NCBI GenBank assembly: GCA_023459435.1
Contig: JAEWUL010000154.1
Coordinates: 1-5,093 of the forward strand
Direction of reading: 5' to 3'
Length of the DNA: 5,093 nucleotides
From: Bacteroidota bacterium
GTDB taxonomy: Bacteria > Bacteroidota > Bacteroidia > Bacteroidales > WCHB1-69
Numbering within the stretch: the first letter of the stretch is position 1; each line of letters begins with the position of its first letter. Below the pieces are notes generated by a model. The model was given only the letters and a program-made list of their open reading frames with translations. It was not told the origin of the DNA and did no database searches. The translations under genes and the position numbers were made by a program. Below, piece by piece: positions 1 to 5,093 of this stretch.

Positions 1-1050
1 CAGAGGAACATTAATTTTTTCTTCATCTCCAATTTCTGTAACCGTGCCACTGGAGATATTGGTAATGGTTTTCACTTCATCTACTGCATAATTGGTAACA
101 ATAACAGCCAGTTTGATTTTATTTTGAAGTGATTTATCTTCTGTTCTACCCCAGATAACACGTGCATTATGTGATCTCAATTCAGACAATAGGCTTGTCA
201 GTTCTTCAAATTCATTTATTGTAAATTTATCATCCGGACCATAACTTAGTGAGAAAAGGAAGTTTTTTGCATTTGTAATATGTTCTTCAGACAATAAGGG
301 ACAATTTAAGGCTCCTTCAACAACTTTTTTCACTCGATCCTCTCCTTCCGCTTCTGCTAATCCCAACATGGCAGGACCACTATTTTCCATGATCGATTTG
401 ATATCATTAAAGTCGATGTTTTGATCTAAATTGATAGTAATTAATTCTGCAATACATTTCACTGCATTTTTGAGTACATCATCAGCATGTCCGAAAGCAG
501 TATCGAAATCGAGGTCATTATAATATTTCAGAATATTTTGGTTTTTCACAATAATGAGGGAGTCCACATTTTTTTTCAGTTCTTTGATCCCCTCTTCAGC
601 ATGTTTTGCAGCTACCTGGCCTTCAAAATTAAAGGGTTCCGTAACAACAGCCACTGTTAAAATACCCATTTCTCTAGCAATTTGAGCTACTATCGGAGTT
701 GCACCTGTCCCGGTTCCTTTGCCCATACCAGCAGTCAGGAACAACATTTTGGTATCCAGCCCAATAAATTTCACGATCTCTTCTTTACTCTCTTCAGCTA
801 ATTTACGGGCAAGTTCTGGATTTGCGCCTGCACCTAACCCTGATTCCCCTAAAACGAGTTTTTCAGGAATCGGATTTCTTTCCAGTGCTAAACGGTCAGT
901 GTTACAAATCAGAAATTCAACACCTTGAATTCCATCCTTGTACATGTGTTTAACTGCATTACCACCACCACCACCAATACCGATCACTTTAATGATTGAT
1001 GAAGTCGTTTTAGTACCAAAATCGGGTTCAAAAATTTTTTTTTCTGTCAT
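1..1050 (-). CDS. ftsZ: Cell division protein FtsZ, tubulin-like GTPase (3' end missing)
   Basis: FtsZ is the cytosolic tubulin homologue that polymerises with GTP into the Z ring and organises the divisome. The 350 visible residues cover the N-terminal GTPase domain and most of the C-terminal polymerisation domain. The linker and the terminal FtsA-binding peptide lie beyond the left edge. Visible motifs: the first glycine loop GIGGGGGNAV (about 24-33), NTD (50-52), GLGAGANPE (71-79), the tubulin signature region GMGKGTGTGA (108-117), PFNFEG (139-144) and the T7 catalytic loop NIDFND (211-216) with both expected Asp residues (D213, D216). Two departures stand out: Lys111 sits where the signature normally has Gly, and the position usually held by the phosphate-contacting Arg after FNFEG is Ala147. 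The ATG at 1050 lies 35 bases after the ftsA stop and has no Shine-Dalgarno. Co-transcription with ftsQ-ftsA is likely. The family assignment is firm. Confidence 0.97.
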   Translation of the reverse strand, partial: MTEKKIFEPDFGTKTTSSIIKVIGIGGGGGNAVKHMYKDGIQGVEFLICNTDRLALERNPIPEKLVLGESGLGAGANPELARKLAEESKEEIVKFIGLDTKMLFLTAGMGKGTGTGATPIVAQIAREMGILTVAVVTEPFNFEGQVAAKHAEEGIKELKKNVDSLIIVKNQNILKYYNDLDFDTAFGHADDVLKNAVKCIAELITINLDQNIDFNDIKSIMENSGPAMLGLAEAEGEDRVKKVVEGALNCPLLSEEHITNAKNFLFSLSYGPDDKFTINEFEELTSLLSELRSHNARVIWGRTEDKSLQNKIKLAVIVTNYAVDEVKTITNISSGTVTEIGDEEKINVPL

Positions 1051-1085
1051 GTCTGTAGAAGTTATATGTTAATGGATTGGTTCAT

Positions 1086-2417
1086 TTATTCTGTTTTTTC
1101 TGAAATATTATCTAATAGATTTGTGAAGAAAGATTTTATTTTTTCAACAATATTTTTGGAATTACCTTCGGCATCTTCTTCCATAAGAGGTTCCTTTTTA
1201 TATTTTAACGCATTACCCAATTCGTTATTATCACTATTTTGTGTTCCATATTTCAATAAACCGAGGCTTGTAGCATACATAGGGTGTTTTAATTCAGGGG
1301 GAAGAGAACTGAATCCAATTTCCGGAATTCCGATTCTGGTTGGTTTTTGAAGTGTAAATTGAGCCAGTTCCTTAATATGTCTTAACGTAGCACCTCCACC
1401 GGTAAGTACCACATTCATAATCTTTCTAGAGTAGCCAGACTCTTCAATGGTTCTTTTCACATTTTCCAGAATATCAGCTTGAACTCTTGAATAGATGATT
1501 TTGGCAAGGTAATGTTCGCTGATTTGAATTGGAGTAGCCTGTTGATACTGAGGAATTGTAATAAAATTATTTTGATTGCATTTTTCCACAACACAAGTTC
1601 CATGATGAATTTTTAATTTTTCAGCAACTTCCTCTGTAATCTGGCATACACTTGCAATATCTTTGGTAATCACATTTCCTCCAAACGGAATCACTTTCGT
1701 AAACACCGGATTTCCATCTACATAAATGGCAATATCAGAAGTTCCACCACCAATATCCACTAATACAACCCCTTGTTTTTTCTCTTCATGAGTCAGGCAA
1801 ACCAAACTGGAAGCAAGTGGTTCGAGAATGATTCCTGATGGTTTCAGATGAGAATCTTCCACACATTTTACAATTTTTTTAATTTCAGCTTCATTTCCTG
1901 TAATCAATTGAAAAAAGCCCACAATTCTTTCTCCCAATTCCCCAACGGGATCAATCACTTCGCGATCCATGTTATTGTCAATAAAAAACTTTTGAGGAAT
2001 CACATCAATAATCTGTTCACCAACTCCTACCGAGATCACACGAAGATCATCGGTCATCTTATCAATCTCTTCTTGTCTTATCACTTCCTCTTTTCCTTTC
2101 TTTCTCAACATCACGTGACGGTATTCTGAACTGTTAATATGTCTTCCTGCCACTCCCACAAAAACATCAGATACATCATATCCGGCTCTATTAGATGCAA
2201 TGGAGACCGATTGGTTGATCCCTTCAATTGTTTTGTTAAGGTTAAAAATCAAACCATGTTGAACACCGGTAGATTCAGCTTTCCCATAACCAATCACTTC
2301 AATTTTCCCATCAGTAGATTCAAAACCAATGATGGTTGCAATTTTAGTAGTTCCAATGTCCAGACCAACAACAATTGTTGGTGTAATTTCGGATAAAGTG
2401 GTTTTTTTCTTTGCCAT
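1086..2417 (-). CDS. ftsA: Cell division protein FtsA, actin-like membrane tether of the Z ring
   Basis: FtsA is an actin-fold ATP-binding protein that attaches FtsZ filaments to the inner face of the membrane and recruits later division proteins. The 443-residue product is complete and near the usual family length (about 420 in E. coli). Motifs in order: phosphate-1 loop LDIGTTK (19-25); the FtsA-specific 1C subdomain, roughly 90-165; phosphate-2 loop DIGGGTSD (221-228); and adenosine motif VLTGGGATL (337-345). A variable acidic and Asn-rich stretch (about 393-420) leads to a C-terminal amphipathic helix, IKSFFTNLLDNI (427-438), that fits the membrane-targeting sequence. The ATG at 2417 starts two bases after the ftsQ stop, so translational coupling with ftsQ is likely. 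No Shine-Dalgarno is visible. The order ftsQ-ftsA-ftsZ is the classical one and supports the call. Confidence 0.97.
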   Translation of the reverse strand: MAKKKTTLSEITPTIVVGLDIGTTKIATIIGFESTDGKIEVIGYGKAESTGVQHGLIFNLNKTIEGINQSVSIASNRAGYDVSDVFVGVAGRHINSSEYRHVMLRKKGKEEVIRQEEIDKMTDDLRVISVGVGEQIIDVIPQKFFIDNNMDREVIDPVGELGERIVGFFQLITGNEAEIKKIVKCVEDSHLKPSGIILEPLASSLVCLTHEEKKQGVVLVDIGGGTSDIAIYVDGNPVFTKVIPFGGNVITKDIASVCQITEEVAEKLKIHHGTCVVEKCNQNNFITIPQYQQATPIQISEHYLAKIIYSRVQADILENVKRTIEESGYSRKIMNVVLTGGGATLRHIKELAQFTLQKPTRIGIPEIGFSSLPPELKHPMYATSLGLLKYGTQNSDNNELGNALKYKKEPLMEEDAEGNSKNIVEKIKSFFTNLLDNISEKTE

Positions 2418-2419
2418 AA

Positions 2420-3187
2420 TTATATATTTGCTTTTTTTGCAATCACTCGATTTTTAAAACGTACATCAATTAGGCTGTATTTCTTATCAGCTGAATAGGG
2501 TAATACATTTGTGTAGATCTCTTTGATTTTAAATAATTTTTCCTGTGCTTCTATTTCATCCCCAAAAAGAATGGTTAAAGTACCATTTAACGGAATAAGT
2601 TCTATTACTTTTTGATCATTGACATAAATTTGTTTAAAATTCTCTTGTAAAAATGGATCTTTTTGAATGAGAGTTGCGATTTGGTATATGGAGTTTAATA
2701 TTGATTTTGAATCTGTTATGTTTTTCTTAGGAACATATTGTATGTTGAGTTTACCATTTACAATTATTAATTTCTCTTTGATCTTTGGTGAAAATGGGAT
2801 CATAATCCCATTTTGATCGATAAAGAATGGTTTTTCATTTTCAGGAAAAACATACAGTAATATCTCACGTAAAGAAATATCAATCACTAATGTAGTACCT
2901 GAAAAATAGATTTTATTAATTTTATTGATATAGATCTCTTTACTAAGGATATTTCTAATAGATTCGAGAGGAATTGTTTTAAGTTTTTCAGAAGTTGTTT
3001 TGATCTGAGCGGCCTCAATTAGCTGAATTACATCATGTTCTGTTAAAATATCATTTTCTCCTTTATAATCAATAATCACCTTAATCCCGGTACATGTGCG
3101 ATTCTGCATTTGAATGATAGCAAGAACAGCGAACACGATAAGGGATAAAACCAGAACAACACGAAGAATGGTTTTAAATAGTTTCAT
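2420..3187 (-). CDS. ftsQ: Cell division protein FtsQ (bitopic divisome protein)
   Basis: FtsQ is a single-pass inner-membrane protein that binds FtsB/FtsL and links the cytosolic ring to periplasmic wall synthesis. With the start used here it has 255 residues: a short basic cytosolic N-terminus (MKLFK), one transmembrane helix at about 6-26, then a periplasmic part. The segment at about 35-110 fits a POTRA-like domain. The region at 107-132 (REILLYVFPENEKPFFIDQNG and following) matches the pattern 'REP.....YYID..G..MP' that I know from Bacteroidota FtsQ. The end, SLIDVRFKNRVIAKK (238-252), fits the terminal beta strand. The frame can be extended by four codons to a TTG at 3199, but the ATG at 3187 is preferred: it places Lys just before the helix, and the TTG lies very near the start of transcription predicted from the element at 3210-3217. 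Sequence similarity in this family is low, so context (ftsA and ftsZ directly after) carries much of the call. Confidence 0.9.
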   Translation of the reverse strand: MKLFKTILRVVLVLSLIVFAVLAIIQMQNRTCTGIKVIIDYKGENDILTEHDVIQLIEAAQIKTTSEKLKTIPLESIRNILSKEIYINKINKIYFSGTTLVIDISLREILLYVFPENEKPFFIDQNGIMIPFSPKIKEKLIIVNGKLNIQYVPKKNITDSKSILNSIYQIATLIQKDPFLQENFKQIYVNDQKVIELIPLNGTLTILFGDEIEAQEKLFKIKEIYTNVLPYSADKKYSLIDVRFKNRVIAKKANI

Positions 3188-3209
3188 GATTAGGGTCAAT
3201 GATAATCAG

Positions 3210-3217
3210 CAAAATTA
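3210..3217 (-). promoter_or_regulatory. Candidate -7 element for ftsQAZ (TAATTTTG)
   Basis: On the minus strand this reads TAATTTTG, an exact match to the Bacteroidota sigma-ABfr -7 consensus TAnnTTTG. It lies between the pyrI terminator and the ftsQ start. Transcription would begin about 10-15 bases before the ATG at 3187, giving a very short leader. No clear -33 TTTG is seen at the usual distance, and the region is AT-rich, so chance matches are possible. Confidence 0.4.
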
Positions 3218-3248
3218 ATGAAAAAGCTTGATATTTTTTCATTTTTTT

Positions 3249-3256
3249 CAAAAATA
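3249..3256 (-). promoter_or_regulatory. Alternative -7 element for ftsQAZ (TATTTTTG)
   Basis: A second exact TAnnTTTG match on the minus strand, TATTTTTG, about 60 bases upstream of the ftsQ ATG and downstream of the terminator. It would give a leader of roughly 50 bases. No good -33 element is visible. It competes with the match at 3210-3217, and sequence alone cannot choose between them. Confidence 0.35.
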
Positions 3257-3298
3257 ATAATAAACATTTCATTGTTAATATAAAATGGGAATAAGAAT

Positions 3299-3339
3299 TC
3301 ACGTTCCTATTTTCAGAAGAGCCAAAAACAGGAACGTGA
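3299..3339 (-). terminator. Hairpin terminator after pyrBI
   Basis: A 15-base inverted repeat (arms 3299-3313 and 3325-3339) surrounds an 11-base loop. On the minus strand the stem begins TCACGTTCCTG and is fully paired with one G-U wobble. On the plus strand the same position (3309/3329) is an A-C mismatch, so the better RNA hairpin forms in the transcript of pyrBI. It begins about 50 bases after the pyrI stop and is followed by a moderately T-rich tail (ATTCTTATTCCCATTTTA) rather than a pure T run. It separates pyrBI from ftsQAZ. Confidence 0.75.
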
Positions 3340-3389
3340 GAAAGGAATAGAATAGTTATCTATTTTATTATCAGTAATTTTCAGATATT

Positions 3390-3821
3390 TTATTTATCGT
3401 AAGGGATAATGATATCGTCACAATATTCGCAACGGTAAGATCTTTTTTCACGATCTACCAGGTGGAAGATATGGTCAATATTTGATTCAACAGAAGTAAC
3501 ACACCTTGGATTTTTGCATTTTAGCACGTTGGTTACTTTTTCAGGAACAGTAAGTCTTACTTTTTTGGCAATTTTCCCCTCATCAATAATGTTGATAGTA
3601 ATATCCGCATTAATCAGGCCTAAAAACTCCACATCGAGTTGAATTTTATTATTGATTTTAATGATATCCTTTCTGCCCATTTTCTCGCTGTATGCATTTA
3701 TGATCAATGCTACGGTGTAGTCTGCTTTTTCTAATCGGAGTAAATTAAACAATTTTATTCCGTACCCTGATGGGATGTGATCAATCACAATCCCTTTTTC
3801 TATACTGGTTATCTCTAACAT
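3390..3821 (-). CDS. pyrI: Aspartate transcarbamoylase regulatory chain PyrI
   Basis: PyrI binds no substrate. It pairs with PyrB in a c6r6 holoenzyme and carries the nucleotide sites through which CTP/UTP inhibit and ATP activates. The 143-residue product is slightly shorter than the E. coli chain (about 153). The N-terminal allosteric domain has GIVIDHIPSG (10-19) and GRKDIIKI (49-56), the latter almost identical to E. coli and including the nucleotide-contacting Lys (K55, by alignment to E. coli K60). K86/K87 are near the second contacting Lys. The C-terminal zinc domain has all four Cys ligands: C102, C107, C131 and C134 (C-x4-C and C-x2-C). The ATG at 3821 follows the pyrB stop by 12 bases, without a Shine-Dalgarno. 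The form, with CKNPRCVTS and YRCEYCDD, is closer to my recollection of Clostridium PyrI than of Bacteroides PyrI. Confidence 0.97.
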   Translation of the reverse strand: MLEITSIEKGIVIDHIPSGYGIKLFNLLRLEKADYTVALIINAYSEKMGRKDIIKINNKIQLDVEFLGLINADITINIIDEGKIAKKVRLTVPEKVTNVLKCKNPRCVTSVESNIDHIFHLVDREKRSYRCEYCDDIIIPYDK

Positions 3822-3833
3822 TTTGTAATTTTT

Positions 3834-4757
3834 TTAATAAATTCCTAAAAGTTTTAAAATTAAAGCCATTCTGACATACATTCCATTTTTGGCTTGTTGG
3901 AAATATTGGGCTCTTGGATCGTTATCCACTTCGACGCTAATTTCATTAACTCTTGGGAGTGGGTGAAGGACATAAGTTTCTGGAGATGCATAGCTCATTT
4001 TTTCTGCATCAAGAATAAATCTATCTTTAAGACGGATATAATCTTCTTCATTGAAGAAACGTTCTCTTTGAACACGTGTCATGTAAAGAAAATCGATTTC
4101 ACCAAGATATGGTTCCATTTTTTCTACTTCAAGAAAATCTACCTTTTTTTTGATCATAATCTCTTCCCGAACATATTCTGGGACTCTTAATTCTTCTGGG
4201 GAGATCAATATGAAACGAACACCTTCATAGTTACTTAAAAATTTGATTAAGGAATGAACGGTTCTTCCGAATTTTAAGTCTCCACAGAAACCATACACTT
4301 TATTTTCCACATTACCCTTAAGACGTTCCACCGTTAAGATATCGGTTAATGTTTGGGTTGGGTGTTGGTGTCCCCCATCTCCTGCATTGATAACCGGAAA
4401 ATCGACAGAAACACTTGCTACTTTAGGAGCTCCCTCTTTTGGATGTCTCATAACTGCAATATCTGCATAACATTCAATGGTTCTGATTGTATCAGAAATG
4501 CTTTCTCCTTTAGAGACAGAACTGGAATTGGGTTCAGAAAAACCAATGATCTGGCCTCCAAGTCTGAGCATCGCTGCTTCAAAACTAAAACGGGTACGTG
4601 TACTGGGTTCATAAAAAAGAGTTGCTAAGATTTTACCCTCACAACTCTTTCTAAATTTTTCTGGATTTTTGATAATTTCATGTGCCAAATCGAATATCTC
4701 ACGAAACTCTTCACGTGAAAAATCCGAGGGATCTATTAAGCTTCTACCTTTTAACAA
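3834..4757 (-). CDS. pyrB: Aspartate transcarbamoylase catalytic chain PyrB
   Basis: PyrB condenses carbamoyl phosphate with L-aspartate to N-carbamoyl-L-aspartate, the committed step of pyrimidine synthesis, in the cytosol. The 307-residue chain is of normal length. Carbamoyl phosphate site: STRTR (52-56), S79 and K83 in [11 protein letters not shown]104, and HPTQ (132-135). Aspartate site: R165 in GRTVHS, R228 and Q230 in TRVQRERF, and the HPLPR loop (265-269). No key residue is missing. The start is TTG at 4757: an in-frame TAA lies only 15 bases upstream, no other start codon lies between, the first internal Met is residue 63, and a strong Shine-Dalgarno sits 5 bases upstream. The adjacent pyrI implies the regulated holoenzyme. 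Segments such as [24 protein letters not shown] and the C-terminal [13 protein letters not shown] resemble Clostridia PyrB as I remember it more than Bacteroides PyrB, which suggests transfer. That comparison is from memory. Confidence 0.98.
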   Translation of the reverse strand: MLKGRSLIDPSDFSREEFREIFDLAHEIIKNPEKFRKSCEGKILATLFYEPSTRTRFSFEAAMLRLGGQIIGFSEPNSSSVSKGESISDTIRTIECYADIAVMRHPKEGAPKVASVSVDFPVINAGDGGHQHPTQTLTDILTVERLKGNVENKVYGFCGDLKFGRTVHSLIKFLSNYEGVRFILISPEELRVPEYVREEIMIKKKVDFLEVEKMEPYLGEIDFLYMTRVQRERFFNEEDYIRLKDRFILDAEKMSYASPETYVLHPLPRVNEISVEVDNDPRAQYFQQAKNGMYVRMALILKLLGIY

Positions 4758-4762
4758 CTTTT

Positions 4763-4770
4763 CCTCCTTT
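4763..4770 (-). promoter_or_regulatory. Strong Shine-Dalgarno of pyrB
   Basis: On the minus strand this reads AAAGGAGG, a near-perfect complement of the 16S rRNA 3' end, with five bases (AAAAG) between it and the TTG start at 4757. It fixes the pyrB start. No other gene in the window (ftsQ, ftsA, ftsZ, pyrI, lipoprotein) has a comparable site, in keeping with the usual weak use of Shine-Dalgarno sequences in Bacteroidota. Confidence 0.85.
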
Positions 4771-4819
4771 TATTAAATTTATTGATTATATGATAATTAG
4801 ACTTTTAAAAATTCGTCGG

Positions 4820-4827
4820 CAAAAATA
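4820..4827 (-). promoter_or_regulatory. Candidate -7 promoter element for pyrBI (TATTTTTG)
   Basis: On the minus strand TATTTTTG, followed by CC, matches the Bacteroidota TAnnTTTG element. It would start transcription near 4813 and give a leader of about 55 bases before pyrB. No clear -33 TTTG is present. The leader has no GC-rich hairpin plus T run and no obvious leader peptide, so there is no sign of enteric-type attenuation. Confidence 0.5.
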
Positions 4828-4904
4828 CATTAAAATTTTTTATTATCCCACTTCGTTTGTTTAAAAAAAATTTTTAATAAAGACTTATTATTATTAGAAT
4901 TTTG

Positions 4905-4912
4905 TATCTTTG
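4905..4912 (+). promoter_or_regulatory. Candidate -7 promoter element for the lipoprotein gene (TATCTTTG)
   Basis: TATCTTTG is an exact TAnnTTTG match, 44 bases before the ATG at 4957. The predicted leader is roughly 35-40 bases and A-rich just before the start (AAAACT), with no Shine-Dalgarno, as is common in Bacteroidota. The -33 region (around 4880-4888) is AT-rich without a clear TTTG. This is the best-looking promoter element in the window. Confidence 0.6.
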
Positions 4913-4956
4913 TACCCTAAAAGTGAAACAATATTAACCCCAAAAAACTTAAAACT

Positions 4957-5093
4957 ATGAAAAAATTATTTTTATTATTAGCAGTTTCAGGACTCATTCT
5001 TGCATCTTGCGGAAAGAAAGCAGAACCAGCTCCAGAGGTAACACCAGAACCACAAGAAGTCGTTGCACCTGCTCCGGAACCAACACCAGAACC
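4957..5093 (+). CDS. Small Pro/Glu-rich lipoprotein, function unknown (3' end missing)
   Basis: The 46 visible residues begin with a lipoprotein signal peptide: two Lys (2-3), a hydrophobic core (4-14, LFLLLAVSGLI) and lipobox LASC (15-18), so Cys18 should be lipidated after cleavage by signal peptidase II. The mature part starts CGKKAEPAPE and continues as a Pro/Glu/Val/Ala-rich stretch, with PEP, APE and TPEP units repeated, to the window edge. Such a region is probably disordered and could act as a spacer from the membrane. No domain is visible, so no function is offered. The residues after Cys are Gly-Lys-Lys, without the acidic cluster of known Bacteroidota surface-export signals. The gene is divergent from pyrB and has its own likely promoter. 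The short reading frame is supported by the signal peptide, the promoter and the lack of an in-frame stop to the edge. Confidence 0.85.
   Translation, partial: MKKLFLLLAVSGLILASCGKKAEPAPEVTPEPQEVVAPAPEPTPE

Noticed and set aside
1062..1085. A seven-codon frame (ATG to TAA) directly after the ftsA stop, in the gap before ftsZ.
   Set aside because: It is out of frame with ftsZ, has no ribosome binding site and is short enough to be chance. A role in coupling ftsA to ftsZ translation cannot be shown from one sequence.
719..2396. Plus-strand reading frames of 69-94 codons opposite ftsZ and ftsA.
   Set aside because: They lie antisense to strongly conserved genes, show no recognisable domain, and are low-complexity Ser/Phe/Asn-rich products expected from the opposite strand.
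3188..3199. Four-codon N-terminal extension of ftsQ to a TTG at 3199.
   Set aside because: The ATG at 3187 gives a normal FtsQ N-terminus, and the TTG falls close to the predicted transcription start. There is no ribosome binding site to support the TTG.
3219..3241. Small inverted repeat TGAAAAA/TTTTTCA upstream of ftsQ as an operator.
   Set aside because: It is only seven AT-only-like pairs in an A/T-rich stretch between promoter candidates, which is readily explained by composition.
4758..4813. Attenuator, leader peptide or PyrR-binding element in the pyrB leader.
   Set aside because: No GC-rich hairpin with a T run, no leader reading frame with a U-rich stretch, and no convincing PyrR-type stem-loop was found.
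3894..4864. Plus-strand frames of 60-98 codons opposite pyrB and into its upstream region.
   Set aside because: They are shadows of pyrB, with Phe/Ile/Cys-rich composition and no promoter or ribosome binding site. The last one overlaps the pyrB leader and promoter.
1..5093. CRISPR array, tRNA or rRNA gene, insertion sequence or phage attachment site.
   Set aside because: No regularly spaced repeats, cloverleaf, transposase fragments or terminal inverted repeats were seen on either strand.

Overview
The window looks like a chromosomal segment of a member of the Bacteroidota, probably close to Bacteroidales. The evidence is AT-rich DNA, three good matches to the Bacteroidota -7 promoter element (TAnnTTTG), no Shine-Dalgarno sequence before all but one of the genes, an FtsQ of the divergent Bacteroidota type, and a short GESGLGAG-type loop in FtsZ that I remember from Bacteroidales. 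The assignment to phylum is an inference. No ribosomal RNA or other strong marker is present.

Layout from left to right. Positions 1-3187 hold the late cell-division genes ftsQ-ftsA-ftsZ, all on the minus strand, so they are transcribed right to left. ftsZ runs off the left edge. Positions 3188-3389 are a short intergenic region with a directional hairpin terminator (3299-3339) and candidate ftsQ promoter elements. Positions 3390-4757 hold pyrI and pyrB on the minus strand, transcribed pyrB then pyrI. They encode the regulatory and catalytic chains of aspartate transcarbamoylase. Positions 4758-4956 are a divergent promoter region. From 4957 a plus-strand gene for a small proline/glutamate-rich lipoprotein begins and runs off the right edge.

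The genes form two unrelated functional groups. PyrB and PyrI make the allosteric enzyme of the first committed step of pyrimidine synthesis. FtsQ, FtsA and FtsZ are core divisome parts: FtsZ is the GTP-driven ring polymer, FtsA its membrane tether, and FtsQ the periplasmic link to FtsB/FtsL. The terminator suggests the two groups are separate transcription units.

There is no obvious new multi-gene system here. The points most worth a second look are: (1) pyrB/pyrI resemble Clostridia versions, and pyrB has the only strong Shine-Dalgarno in the window, with a TTG start; (2) the FtsZ GTP-binding signature reads GKGTGTG instead of GGGTGTG, and a normally conserved nearby Arg is Ala; (3) ftsQAZ is cut off from the murG/murC part of the usual division and cell wall cluster, with pyrBI in its place.
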